From assembly GCA_003971905.1 (NCBI GenBank), contig RSEE01000013.1:1-64000 (forward strand): a DNA stretch of 64,000 bases, read 5' to 3'. The notes beneath the pieces were generated by a model. That model saw nothing but the letters and a program-made list of their open reading frames with translations. It was not told the DNA's origin and ran no database searches. The stretch comes from Moniliella sp. 'wahieum'. Taxonomy: Eukaryota; Basidiomycota; Moniliellomycetes; Moniliellales; Moniliellaceae. The position numbers and the translations under genes are program-made. Shown in pieces: positions 1 through 9,071 of the stretch (positions are counted from its first letter, which is position 1; every line of letters starts with the position of its first letter).

Positions 1-300
1 GTCTGGCCACCCTCAAAGGTGCCCAGCCGTGACGAAGGGTGACTGGGAAAAATTGGCCCGGACATTTATACCAAAGTGATTTCTGGCTATGCTGGTCGCG
101 CCGTATACGATAAGTTCTTTGGGCCAGCCCTCACTCTGCTTGTGGCGGACAAGATGCGTGACAACCGACATGCGTCTGACGGCGACCAAGTTGCGTGATC
201 TGGCTGAGAAAAAGCGCGGGCTGAGAAGGAGGCGAAAAAGACAGGTGGCCAAAAGAAACCTAAGCCCAAGAACCTGAGCACGGCGAGCGCCAAGGACGGA
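1..300 (+). other. possible 3' end of an unidentified coding region
   Basis: Plus-strand frames here have a protein-like composition. One frame reads YAGRAVYDKFFGPALTLLV and a neighbouring frame reads a lysine-rich tail, KKPKPKNLSTASAKDG. They do not join as one open frame, as is usual in this window. I do not recognise the family. It could be the end of a gene lying mainly outside the window. Confidence 0.2.
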
Positions 301-1541
301 TCGATATTACCAACTGTGTGTACTTTTGCTCTATTTCTGCGCAGGAAGGGATGGAGTGCTGACAATGGGCTGCCAGACGACGAGGGCTCTCGGACGACTC
401 GTTCATGTAAACAAAGACTGCATGTGCGGCATTTGTTGCAAACAACGTACTCATAATGATGGATGAATCAGGCTAAGCGGATAGAGAGGTGTGCCCAGCA
501 GCTCTCTTCCCACAGCATGTTACAACCGTTACGAATGGCGGCACCGTTCGTCATTTATAGCACGTGCAACTGAACAATTTGTTGGTCTGGATATCCAAGA
601 CTGGGATGGAGGTCGGACAGAAAAGTCATATGGGAGCAAATGCTAAGCGGGACGGACCTTCAAGCTTCCAAGGTGTGTCGGCCCGTGGATGGACCCGAAT
701 TGTGGGGCTGGCACAAGAATAAGTCAGACACGGGAGGAACTAGCTCTGGTTGGGTGTGCAGTGGCCAATGTGGGGTTCAATTCAATCTTGGTGCCAGTCT
801 CCAGCAGCCATTGTTGTTTAGCACCGGAGGGAAGGAGAGGAAGCGCAGGAGGATGCAAAGTATCAACAGCGTGCGGTGTACTGACTTGCCTAAGTACGGC
901 AGCTTGGCCTGGCAGCTTGACCAAACCACCATTGGAGGGTTCTTTTCGTGCCGAGTGCGAGCCTGTCCCGTGCTGCGCGCATGAGACCCTAGAAAAATGA
1001 TCGCGTTTGCCAACGTAGCCAATAGACACACGGCAACCGCACCGCCGCCGGCACCCATCTCGCCGAACATCATTGCCGGACGCAGTGGCGGGCGCGTCCC
1101 AATCTTTGTGGCAGCGGTGTACAAGCGTGGCCGAGGGGTGCCAGACCGAGAGCTGGGCAGTCTGGTAAGTTAAACGTTAAACGTTAAACGCTCCCGAGGA
1201 CACTTGCGCTGCCATCCGGCTGGACCAGCCCGGAGCGCTGGAGCCACTAGCCACGGCTGCCACTTGCCGCTTGCCGCGACCCAGCCCAGCGCCGGAGACG
1301 CTGGCGCCCCGCCGGCGCGCCCTAACCAGTGATTTGCAACCCTACCCCTGCTGGTTTTTTTGGCACCGGCGTGCTTCTCTGCCCCCACTGGGTGCTACCA
1401 CGCCCACAGCCCCCGCCGCCCACCCCTGCCGCCCCTGAGGCCTCCATCCCCCCACTCGCACCCGCCCCACTGGGTCCCCCGCCCTCCCCCCACCTCCCCC
1501 CCTCCCACCTCGCCGCTCCCAAGGAGAGCCTGTCTCCTGCC
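301..1541. other. intergenic, upstream of the Rho gene
   Basis: No supported gene. One short plus-strand frame begins with ATG at 997 (MIAFANVANRHT) and stays open for 56 codons to a perfect GTAAGT donor at 1165, so it could be a leader exon. Joining it to the Rho gene would need an intron of about 400 nt, unlike the other introns seen. The stretch from 1380 to 1560 is strongly C-rich. Confidence 0.25.
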
Positions 1542-2174
1542 ATGTCCCCCCCGCCCGCTGCCCTCCGCGCAAGCTGGTGATTGTTGGCGATGGTGCATGC
1601 GGCAAAACATCGCTGCTGTGTGTATTCGCTCTGGGCGAATTTCCCCACCAGTACCAGCCCACCATTTTCGAGAACTACGTTGCCGAGATTCGCCTCGACG
1701 GCAGGCCTGTCCTCCTCGCCCTGTGGGACACGGCTGGGCAAGAAGAATACGAGCGGCTGCGGCCGCTCAGCTACTCCCACGCGCACGTCATCCTCATTGC
1801 CTTTTCGGTGGACACTCCCGATAGTCTGGAGAACGTGCGCTACAAGTGGAACGATGAGGTGCGCCAGATTTGCGGGAGACATATCCCTGTCATCCTTGTG
1901 GATGCAAGCGCGATTTGCGAGACGCCTCCCCGACACCGGCCTCGTGCGTCAGTAAGAAACAGGGCAAGAGATGGCCAAGGATATCGGAGCTAAGGTCTAT
2001 CTAGAAACGTCGGCCCTCAATAACGATGGGGTTGATGCTGTGTTTGAGGCTGCCACGCGGGCCGCGATTCAGGTCAGGGATCAGATGTTGATCGTCCCGT
2101 CCTGACTACAGCTGCTGCAAGGGACAAGAGCTCCAAGGATGGCGTGGCGGGTGTTCCAAGTGCATCATCTTTGA
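1542..2174 (+). CDS. RHO2: Rho-family small GTPase, Rho2-like
   Basis: Membrane-anchored molecular switch. Fungal Rho2 acts on cell-wall synthesis and polarity through protein kinase C; that role is family knowledge. The sequence shows the P-loop GDGACGKTS, the effector region QPTIFENYV, switch [19 protein letters not shown], the CKRDLRD version of the base-recognition motif, ETSAL, and a C-terminal CaaX box CIIF. The effector and switch text is closest to Rho2 rather than Rho1, Rho3, Rho4 or Cdc42. I chose ATG 1542 because it leads in about ten codons to KLVIVGDG. Single-base frame changes occur near 1570, 1901, 1960, 2085, 2150 and just before the stop; each is repaired by one base at a doubled base. 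Family assignment is firm; Rho2 versus a close paralogue is less so. Confidence 0.88.
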
Positions 2175-3282
2175 CTCCGATCCTTATGTCTGACTTCCTT
2201 GATCCTTTTCTCCACACCTGTCGGTCTGCTGTTCCCCCCCTTGGGCACGCCTCTCGTGTGCCACCTCCGCCTCACTCTTATTACCTGCTTATTTGGTCAA
2301 GCTCTTTGAGGCCGCGTTTGCTTCGGCACTTTGCCTCGCATATCTGCGGAGTCGACTTCGCCTCAGCGTGAGCGCCATGGACATTCCCCTCGATTCTAGA
2401 TCCACACTTTGGCCGCCACCCCCCTTGACGGGGGTGATCCCCTTCCCCGATTTGTTCCTCTTTAACGCAACTCTTTGTCAGCGCGTGTCGTGATCTGTCT
2501 ATCCTTGACTACTGCTTACTCCAGTCGGATACGCACTTGACTGTGCCCCCACCCCCTCCCTTCCCCGTTGACTTGGCTCGCTCACATCCTCTCTTTCCCT
2601 ACTGTCTCGACGTATCCAACCGCACTCTGGCATCTCATTCACTTTTCGTCTTTGCCAATACCACGACTCGCACTGCTTCCCCACGCCCGTGTGTCCCCTT
2701 TGCAGCCATAGCATCTCAACTCCACCTGCGGTCCACCGGCGTGCAACCCCTGCCGTCCGCCATCGGACATCGGCAGTAGCCAATTTTCGTGCGATGAGTG
2801 TAACTGGTAGTGAGCCTTCCCGCACAAATGCGGTGCGAGAGCAAGCACCTACAGTGCAACTACTTCCCCTGCCCCTGAATACAGCTTTTGTTCGACTACC
2901 ACATCCGGCACCATGCCCCAACTCCACTGCAATCCATGTTCCCTTTGCCCCCACCCCCAACTTTGCCCCCGTCGTTCATCCTTTGTCTACCTCTTCAACG
3001 TGTATTTCCCCCTGGCTCTACACGGATCAGAGCAGGATGGAAATTGGTGTGGCTTGAACACACGTCGACCTTGGCCCCAATGTTGAGGTTGGCACACAAT
3101 GGGCAGCATACAACGCACTCAATGTGCATTCAACCGCTCCGAGAGATGGGCGCACAGTTGGACGTTGGTGGGAGTTGGAGAAATGTTGGGCGGAGGCGCA
3201 TGCGGGGGGCAGCTGGCCCTGCTGTCGTACCCAATCCCACCGAGCACCCCAACCCACAGCACCTGCAGCACCCTGCCCGGCG
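2175..3282. other. gene-free stretch downstream of the Rho gene
   Basis: Pyrimidine-rich on the plus strand. Several frames stay open, but none shows a recognisable domain, a good start context or splice sites. I see no gene. Confidence 0.5.
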
Positions 3283-3333
3283 TCAGTACTCAGTACGTCT
3301 CTTGGGGAAATTCGCACACGCGTCATGGGTGAC
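3283..3333 (-). repeat. left copy of a long inverted repeat
   Basis: The reverse complement matches 6358-6411. The two copies share an uninterrupted 24-base core that includes GAATTTCCCCAAGAGACG, plus flanking similarity on both sides (GTCACCC outside one end, a TCAGTACT-like block at the other). Total similarity is about 50 bases. Confidence 0.75.
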
Positions 3334-3438
3334 GGCGGAATGAACTTTTTAAATTTATAATTTTTCATTAATTTCATTCGTTCAAATTTCTGATAACTTA
3401 AATGTCACCCATCTGTTATCTATCACCACATCATCATC

Positions 3439-3499
3439 ACCGATGATTGTATCACCGATGATTGTATCACTGACCAGTGGATCACCGATTGCTTGCATC
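3439..3499 (+). repeat. 15-bp tandem repeat, four units
   Basis: Unit ACCGATGATTGTATC occurs twice exactly (3439-3453, 3454-3468), followed by two diverged units (3469-3483 and 3484-3499). It lies just inside the left inverted repeat, in an AT-rich patch. Confidence 0.85.
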
Positions 3500-3778
3500 A
3501 CTATCAAATCACAGCCAAATCACAGGATCCAAAAGAGATTAGGGGTTCAAATAATGCATTTTTGAATCGAGCAGGCGCTCGCGCTTGCGCCAGAACGCCG
3601 CGGGGTAAATCCAGCGCACCTTGACGCGCTCGACGACGATGGGAAGGGGGAGGGGCAAGGAGCGCTGCAGGGGTTAGTGGTTGCCCCAGCCAAACGAAAA
3701 ACGAGAGCGAGCGAAACTTGGGCACGACATGAGGTGAAAACGTCGAAAGACTTCTGGGGCACAAGCGATGAAAGAGAG

Positions 3779-4144
3779 TTAGTACACGATGGACAACAGC
3801 AACAGGATGCCAAGAACGTACCAGTGTGCATGGCCAATGAAGCTGCAAGTGCACAGAGAGGGAAGACAAGTTAGCTGAAGAACAGGGGGTGCGAGGAATG
3901 GGGATGGTCCCGGCCATGATGTTAAGGATAGTCGTCAAGGTGTTGGTGACGCTCTTGAAGACGTTGGACGCGTCGGCAATGCTTGTGGGAGGTTGTTGGT
4001 AACACGCGTTGCCCAGGACGTGGTAGAAGCTCTTGATTCCCAATGAGAGTGGCGGTATGGATCCGAGAAGACGCTGGCCATGGGCTTGGAGATGCTCGCG
4101 GCGACATTGAGGATGATCTTGACCTTCGACGCGTCTCCCAACCT
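3779..4144 (-). CDS. possible small spliced gene with a C-terminal membrane segment
   Basis: Not recognised. The minus strand shows an exon after a CTTCTGCCAG acceptor at about 4145. It reads DASKVKIILNVAASISKPM, includes a well-placed ATG at 4081 (MASVFSDPYRHSHW), and in the next frame reads SIADASNVFKSVTNTLTTIL. A pyrimidine tract with GCTAAC and a CTTGCAG acceptor at 3843 then leads to a last exon GHAHWYVLGILLLLSIVY, stop at 3779. That end is a single hydrophobic segment, as in tail-anchored proteins. The donor of the last intron is not clean and one frame change is needed. A TATA box lies upstream at 4311. The two DAS-V segments look like a weak internal duplication. Confidence 0.33.
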
Positions 4145-4310
4145 GGCAGAAGGGAAGGTAGACAGAGAGAGGGTGTCAGTCCTGGGCTCGAGGGGATGTG
4201 AGAGACCACAGGTGGGGGGTAGGGGAGGGCACGTATCCAGAGGAAGGTTGGTTGCTTGCTGGGAAGGATGGTGGTGGGAGGGGGAAGGAAGCGAACCTGG
4301 GAGGGCGGGC

Positions 4311-4318
4311 TTTTTATA
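4311..4318 (-). promoter_or_regulatory. TATA box
   Basis: Minus-strand TATAAAAA, about 170 bases upstream of the first visible exon of the candidate gene at 3779-4144. It is the clearest TATA element in the window and is the main support for that gene being real. Confidence 0.4.
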
Positions 4319-5759
4319 CCTACGCGTTTCCTAGGGGCATCCAGGCCGCCGATCCCTGCGGCGGAACCCTAGCGAGGGCCAGCAGCACGACACTGTCACA
4401 TTCCTCTGGCACTGAGGCAGTGTTACTTTCCGCCATGCTCGAGCGGAATGCCCAGGGCAGTGCCCTTTCGCGTCGCGTTCTGAAATGTTACACAGTGCTC
4501 TCGATGGTATCCGCACGCCATGCTCCAAAAGACGAAGTGGCATCCCTTTGAAGCGGCAACGCCTCCTTTCGCCCCAGTCTGGGGGCCTACTCTTCACAGC
4601 TGATCAACAACTACCCACAGCTTATGAAAAGAAGATGGTATCAGTCCCATAGCAACTCCGGTATAGAAGTACTGCTCTTTGCAGCAGCGTGTGTGTTGCG
4701 CATTCCACTTTTGGCACTATATTACAGGAAGAGCTATCGGCTATAGTTTTGCGCGGAATCAGTAACGTCGATGGTATTGAACAGGGAGCCTGCTATGGTG
4801 GTGTTGCATAGCCTCGATGAGCCAGAGAATTGGTTCGATGGAGCCGAACATCATGAGTCTTGGCCGTATGACCATAGTTGCTGTGGAAGGAAACACCATA
4901 GTGAAAGATATGGGATGGTTGGTATATATTTACAAGGGATACCGTAGTATTACTAAGACTCTCCTCCCTTTTTTGCTCTTCACTAAGAGCCATTATGGTG
5001 TGAAGGCCTCGTATTCTTCCCAATAATTAATGGAAAGTATGAATCAAACATCATATGGGGCAAGCGCCTGCCTCCCAAGATAACATTGACGTCCATGTCG
5101 ACCAATGCCCCTCCGCAATATATATGTGGTTGTGTAGAAAGCCTGAGCCCCCCGCCCTCCTGCACAAGAGTCTGTTTGTGCATAGTGTATGAAAGGTATC
5201 CATATGTTGTGAAGCACTGTGTGCATGTGCATGTTCCCAAACATGATCCACTGGGTCTCGAAAAATGCAAAAGATGCACGTTATTCATACTTCTTCACTT
5301 TGTTGGCCGTCTGCTTCCAACTGAACCCCAAGAACGAATGTTGATTGTCTCGTTCCCCGTAGTGATGATGAGCCTCGGGTACCTGGTTTAAAGATGCACC
5401 TGCCATTGGCAACACTCGCTATAGCTACTCACTCTGCACTTGCAATGACATGCATGACACGCCAGTCTCTGTACAACGTCTGTATATCATACACAGTTTG
5501 TGCTCTGGCACACGTTGATATCCCTTTTCTATAGCATACACATACGTCTCGCTAGTTTTGTATCAAATATCTTGCTTGTCGTAACAAACTACGAACAGTT
5601 GCCTCTAACATGGCCATGGTGTATATAGGAAACGGCATAGTGCAGGAGGAAGCGTAAACTTTGGCCGTAAGTTGGTGACCGACATGGTGGTGAGAAGGGG
5701 AAGAAGCGGCCGCTGGGAGTTAGGCAGCGTGCTCTGATGGGCGATTTGCAACTGGCCGA
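4319..5759. other. lower-GC gene-free stretch inside the inverted repeats
   Basis: Markedly richer in A and T than the gene regions. No frame shows a known domain or credible splice structure, and I see no transposase or polymerase motif. Confidence 0.45.
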
Positions 5760-6090
5760 TGTTGTCCTCGTCAGTTTGCTTATTGCATCGACTTGGCATT
5801 TGCGTCGGCTTGGATATAATTCTGTCTTGTGCATATTTGTTAGCCGTGTGTGTTTTGCGCACAAGTCCCAGTCCCACTCGGCGTAGGCACGCCGTCTGCA
5901 TCCAGTGCCATCGACTTGGGTGTAGCACATGCCGGTATCGACTTGGGTGTATCTGCTCCACTTGTGCATATGTGCATGGGCACATCGCATAGACCTTGGC
6001 GCATTGCATGACTTGTGTGTTTTTGTGCGTACTGCATAGGCTTGCGCATATTGCACAGACTTGTGCATATCGCATCGACTTCGCGCACAG
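5760..6090 (+). repeat. degenerate 19-bp minisatellite
   Basis: Units resemble GCATMGACTTGYGCATATT. Three are contiguous at 6034-6052, 6053-6071 and 6072-6090; upstream there are about seven more diverged units with spacers. The repeated unit keeps frames open on both strands, which explains the long cysteine- and histidine-rich shadow frames here. Confidence 0.8.
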
Positions 6091-6357
6091 AGTCGCGCCC
6101 GCGATGCGCAGCAGCAGCACCGGGCGCATCACCCAAATGCTCACCGCATTCGCCAGGCCGCAGTTGCGCATCACCCAATGCTCACCGCATGCAGCTGCCC
6201 ATCGTGTGTCTCAGATGCCCACGCGCGTACATATTTCGCACCGCCCTGCCCAGCTGAGACACCCCCTCCCAGTGGGCCACTGTCCAGCCTATCACATTCA
6301 GTTTAGACGGCGTGGTTGGTGGACCCTGGATTTGGGACACTGCCCCCGTGCCTACAT

Positions 6358-6411
6358 GTCACCCGTCAAGCGTGAGCGAATTTCCCCAAGAGACGTACTC
6401 AGTATCAGTGC
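6358..6411 (+). repeat. right copy of a long inverted repeat
   Basis: Inverted partner of 3283-3333, about 3 kb away. It ends about 260 bases upstream of the MOSC gene start. Confidence 0.75.
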
Positions 6412-6535
6412 AAGCAGCCAGCCGCCAGCGCCCGCCGCCCATCAGATGATTTCAACTTTCACCATCCAAACAAACAGCGGGTGGCCGAAGTACTTTCAAC
6501 TTTCAAATGTCAGCCGATAATAAAGCACGGGCCAG

Positions 6536-6547
6536 TCAGTACTCAGT
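6536..6547 (+). promoter_or_regulatory. TCAGTACTCAGT motif upstream of the MOSC gene
   Basis: Exact 12-base motif, 126 bases upstream of ATG 6673. Exact copies also occur at 3283-3294 and 20645-20656, and a one-mismatch copy at 32549-32560 lies 226 bases before the CSC1 gene. Function is unknown. Confidence 0.35.
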
Positions 6548-6672
6548 GCTAGCTAAGCGCGAAGCGCGCTAGCGCAGCCACGTTGGCCTCATCTTTCTGG
6601 CTGCCGCTAGTGTCGGCACCTTTTGGGCCCACCACCTTCCAGCCTCGGGCCTCTACTGTTATCACCCCCAAA

Positions 6673-8058
6673 ATGGCGGGAATCCGCATCGCTCGGCTGG
6701 TATTGTACCCGATCAAGTCCTGTGCGCCGATGGAAGTGGACGAGGTGACGGTCACGGACCATGGGCTTCTGCACGACCGTGCTTGGGGCGTATGCGACGC
6801 CGAGACCAAGACAATCCTAACTCAGAGGGACTTTCCCTCCATGGCGTTGATCAAGCCTCAGCTCCGGCTCGATACGGGCAAGCTGCAGATCACCATTCCT
6901 CCGCCTGTGGGCCAAGAAGGCGTGGGGCCGACGGTAGAGGAACTGCCTCTCGAAATGGGCGAAGGCAAGGGAGAAGTGGCCCTTGCAGGGCTGCAACTAT
7001 GGAACTCGGACAAACTAACCGGCTCCATCCTCAGTCCGTCCTTAGATGAAGCAGCAAGCAAGTTTTTGGGCCATCCGGTTCACATTGTCCGCTTTGTTGG
7101 TCCTCCACGCAATGTGGATGCCCTTGTTCCCGTCACGCCTAACCCGGGGCAAGACCCACGGGCCCATCTCAGTGCCCAAGCCAAGGCAGCCATTCGCCCC
7201 GACGTGGGGGGCAGGGACATATCCAAGGTTTTGTATCAGGACTGGTTTTCGCTGCACTTGTGCAGTATGGCATCCTTGCGCAACATCCAAGTGGCCCTGC
7301 TCAAGAGCGTGTACCCCAGTGAGAAGATCGACCCTGACATTCAAGAGCAAGCCGAGAGCACCAAATTTCCGCCCTTGGCCTACCCCATTGCCACAGAAAA
7401 GGTCGATAAAAGTCTATGGACTCGTACGTTGTCCGCGTGTGCATTTGATGACTGGAAGGATGCTAACCGGGACGCCAGCTGAGTACATCAAGTCCATGTC
7501 AATTCTGCGCTTCCGTCCCAACATTGTCCTTGATGGAGAAGCGCTGACGCCGTTTGAGGAGGATGAGTGGACCAAGTTGGAGGTGACTCATGCCAGCCAG
7601 GACGGGCATAGCCGACTGATGGAAATTGACATTCCGTTCCGCTGTGGTAGATGCCCGATCCCTACAATGGATCAAGACAAGGGCAAGAAGGATGCCTCGT
7701 TCCTTCCCAATCGGGTGCTGAACCGGTACCGCTTGGTGGACCCGCTGCAACGCTACAGCCCTGTGTTTGGCGTGTATGGCACGCCGATCGCATCCAGTGC
7801 GTCGTCGACCTTCTTGCTTCTGGGTGCCCACTGATTGCTAACCCGTTTTCTTACGCAGATGGCACCCTACTTGTTGGCGACACGGTCCGGGTGGTAAGCA
7901 CTGGCGAGCGACCGATGCTTACCAAGTGGGGGCACCTCGCCCCCTCCAAGGCAACGGGGGCTGAACTTTTGCCGGGCGTGCCCTGGGGCAACATTCTGTT
8001 CGTGCTGTTCACTGTTCTGACAGGCGTCGGACTTGGTTTATACGTGGCGCTCAACTAG
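6673..8058 (+). CDS. MOSC-domain protein, mARC-like, with a C-terminal membrane segment
   Basis: MOSC proteins bind molybdenum cofactor; mARC members reduce N-hydroxylated compounds with a cytochrome b5 partner (family knowledge). The N-terminal beta-barrel part is visible from residue 2 (IRIARLVLYPIKSC, then LHDRAWGVCD and ILTQRDFPSMALI). The MOSC core follows with RFRPNIVLDG, FEEDEW and the cysteine motif CGRCPIPTMDQ. ATG 6673 is used because upstream frames have no ATG. Intron 1 is 7424-7478 (GTACGT donor, GCTAAC branch site) and splices in frame. Intron 2 is about 7772-7858, and its donor phase is off by one base. Exon 3 ends with ILFVLFTVLTGVGLGLYVAL, a single hydrophobic helix. Animal mARC is anchored at the N-terminus, so a C-terminal anchor is unusual. 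Substrate is not predictable. Confidence 0.85.
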
Positions 8059-8191
8059 ACTCAAGGGTTAATGTAAGGAAGACGGATTGTAACGCTATCA
8101 ATGGTCAAGAGAAGACCAAGGGGGATGGGGAGAATATGGTAGAATTACAGTGCCACTGAGAAGGACTTGAGCCAAGTTGCAAGCTTCAGTC

Positions 8192-8948
8192 TCAGATGCC
8201 ATGCTTCTTCTCCATGACAGCGTGCATGTCAACACCTTCCCAGTTACCACGGACAGGGAGGTATTCTTGGGGGTCGAGTGCCTCGTCGGTACCGCGAAGA
8301 ATAGAGAGGTGCATGTCGGTCAAGCCGCCTCCAACAGTAGGGTAGTGAGGGTTCTGGTCCAACAAGGGCATGTCAGCGCATCAGAACTGGAAATAAGGAG
8401 GAGAGCTGTGACATACGTAAGAGACGATCTTACGCTCCATGAGCGTGTTGAGGGGCGAAGCAAGGCCGTGCAAGTTGCGCTGCATGTTGAGCTGCATCTT
8501 ATCGCGCGTCTCGTCCCAAGCCCCGAGGCGGTTCTCGAGCGGGTGCGATGCCCCGGCCCCGACGGCGCTGGACTGAGATTCAGCAGCAATGGAGCGAAGG
8601 CCATAGCGCATCGCGTCGTGTACGCCGGCGTACTGCGGGTGGGAGGTCTGGCCGACGCTGGCCGTCAGCTGGGCCTCGGCGGGCAGAGGCACCATGGCCA
8701 TGGGACGTTCGTCGGCGTGAGTGGAGGTCTGTGTAAGCGGATGAGGTCAGCAGCAGCAAGCGCCGGAGCGCAGTAAGGACGGACCATGGCAGGCACAGCA
8801 GGTGGTGGTGGTGGGGCTGTCCTGGCTGCTGCCGCCGGGGGTGCGTTGACCCACCCGTGTTCAACCCAGCAGGCGGCGTCAGCGCCTGCACCGACACTTA
8901 CGTCAGCGTCGCGGCGGCCCCCAGCGGAAACAGCGGAACGGCGCCCAT
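8192..8948 (-). CDS. UMP1: proteasome maturation factor UMP1 (POMP)
   Basis: Chaperone that helps assemble 20S proteasome halves and is the first substrate of the finished particle (family knowledge). The diagnostic core is clear: HDAMRYGLRS, then SHPLENRL and a helix ending ALVS-like KIVSY, followed by DMHLSILRGTDEALDP near the C-terminus. The last intron is 8354-8416 (GTATGT donor, GCTGAC branch site) and splices SY to NPHYPTVGGG in frame. Two earlier short introns are likely, so the best start is ATG 8948 (MGAVPLFPLGAAATL) with a GTAAGT donor close behind. The conserved core shows no frame damage. It is divergent from MTR4 with only 123 bases between starts. The N-terminal exon set is less certain than the core. 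Confidence 0.85.
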
Positions 8949-9071
8949 CGTGGCGCGCCGAGCAGCAAGGCAGCATAATAGCCTGGATCGCATTCCGCCA
9001 GCCAGCCCAGCCGCACCAATAGTCAATCCCACTCATTAAACGTGTGGCTGCGCCCCCGCTTGGACTGGCCC
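8949..9071. promoter_or_regulatory. shared UMP1/MTR4 promoter
   Basis: The two predicted start codons face away from each other across 123 bases, so both promoters must lie here or overlap the 5' exons. I see no clear TATA box. Confidence 0.5.

Noticed and set aside
3541-3560. A tRNA-like T-loop (GGGGTTCAAAT)
   Set aside because: No matching acceptor stem, D-arm or anticodon arm could be found around it.
5589-6178. Long Cys/His/Gln-rich minus-strand frames
   Set aside because: They are produced by translation of the 19-bp minisatellite and show no domain.
7772-7858. Reading through 7772-7858 as coding in the MOSC gene
   Set aside because: The frame stops at once, and the segment has a branch site (GCTAAC) and a TTACGCAG acceptor, so an intron is the better reading despite a one-base phase problem.
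8177-8776. A 199-codon plus-strand frame opposite UMP1
   Set aside because: It is antisense to the conserved UMP1 exons and has no domain.
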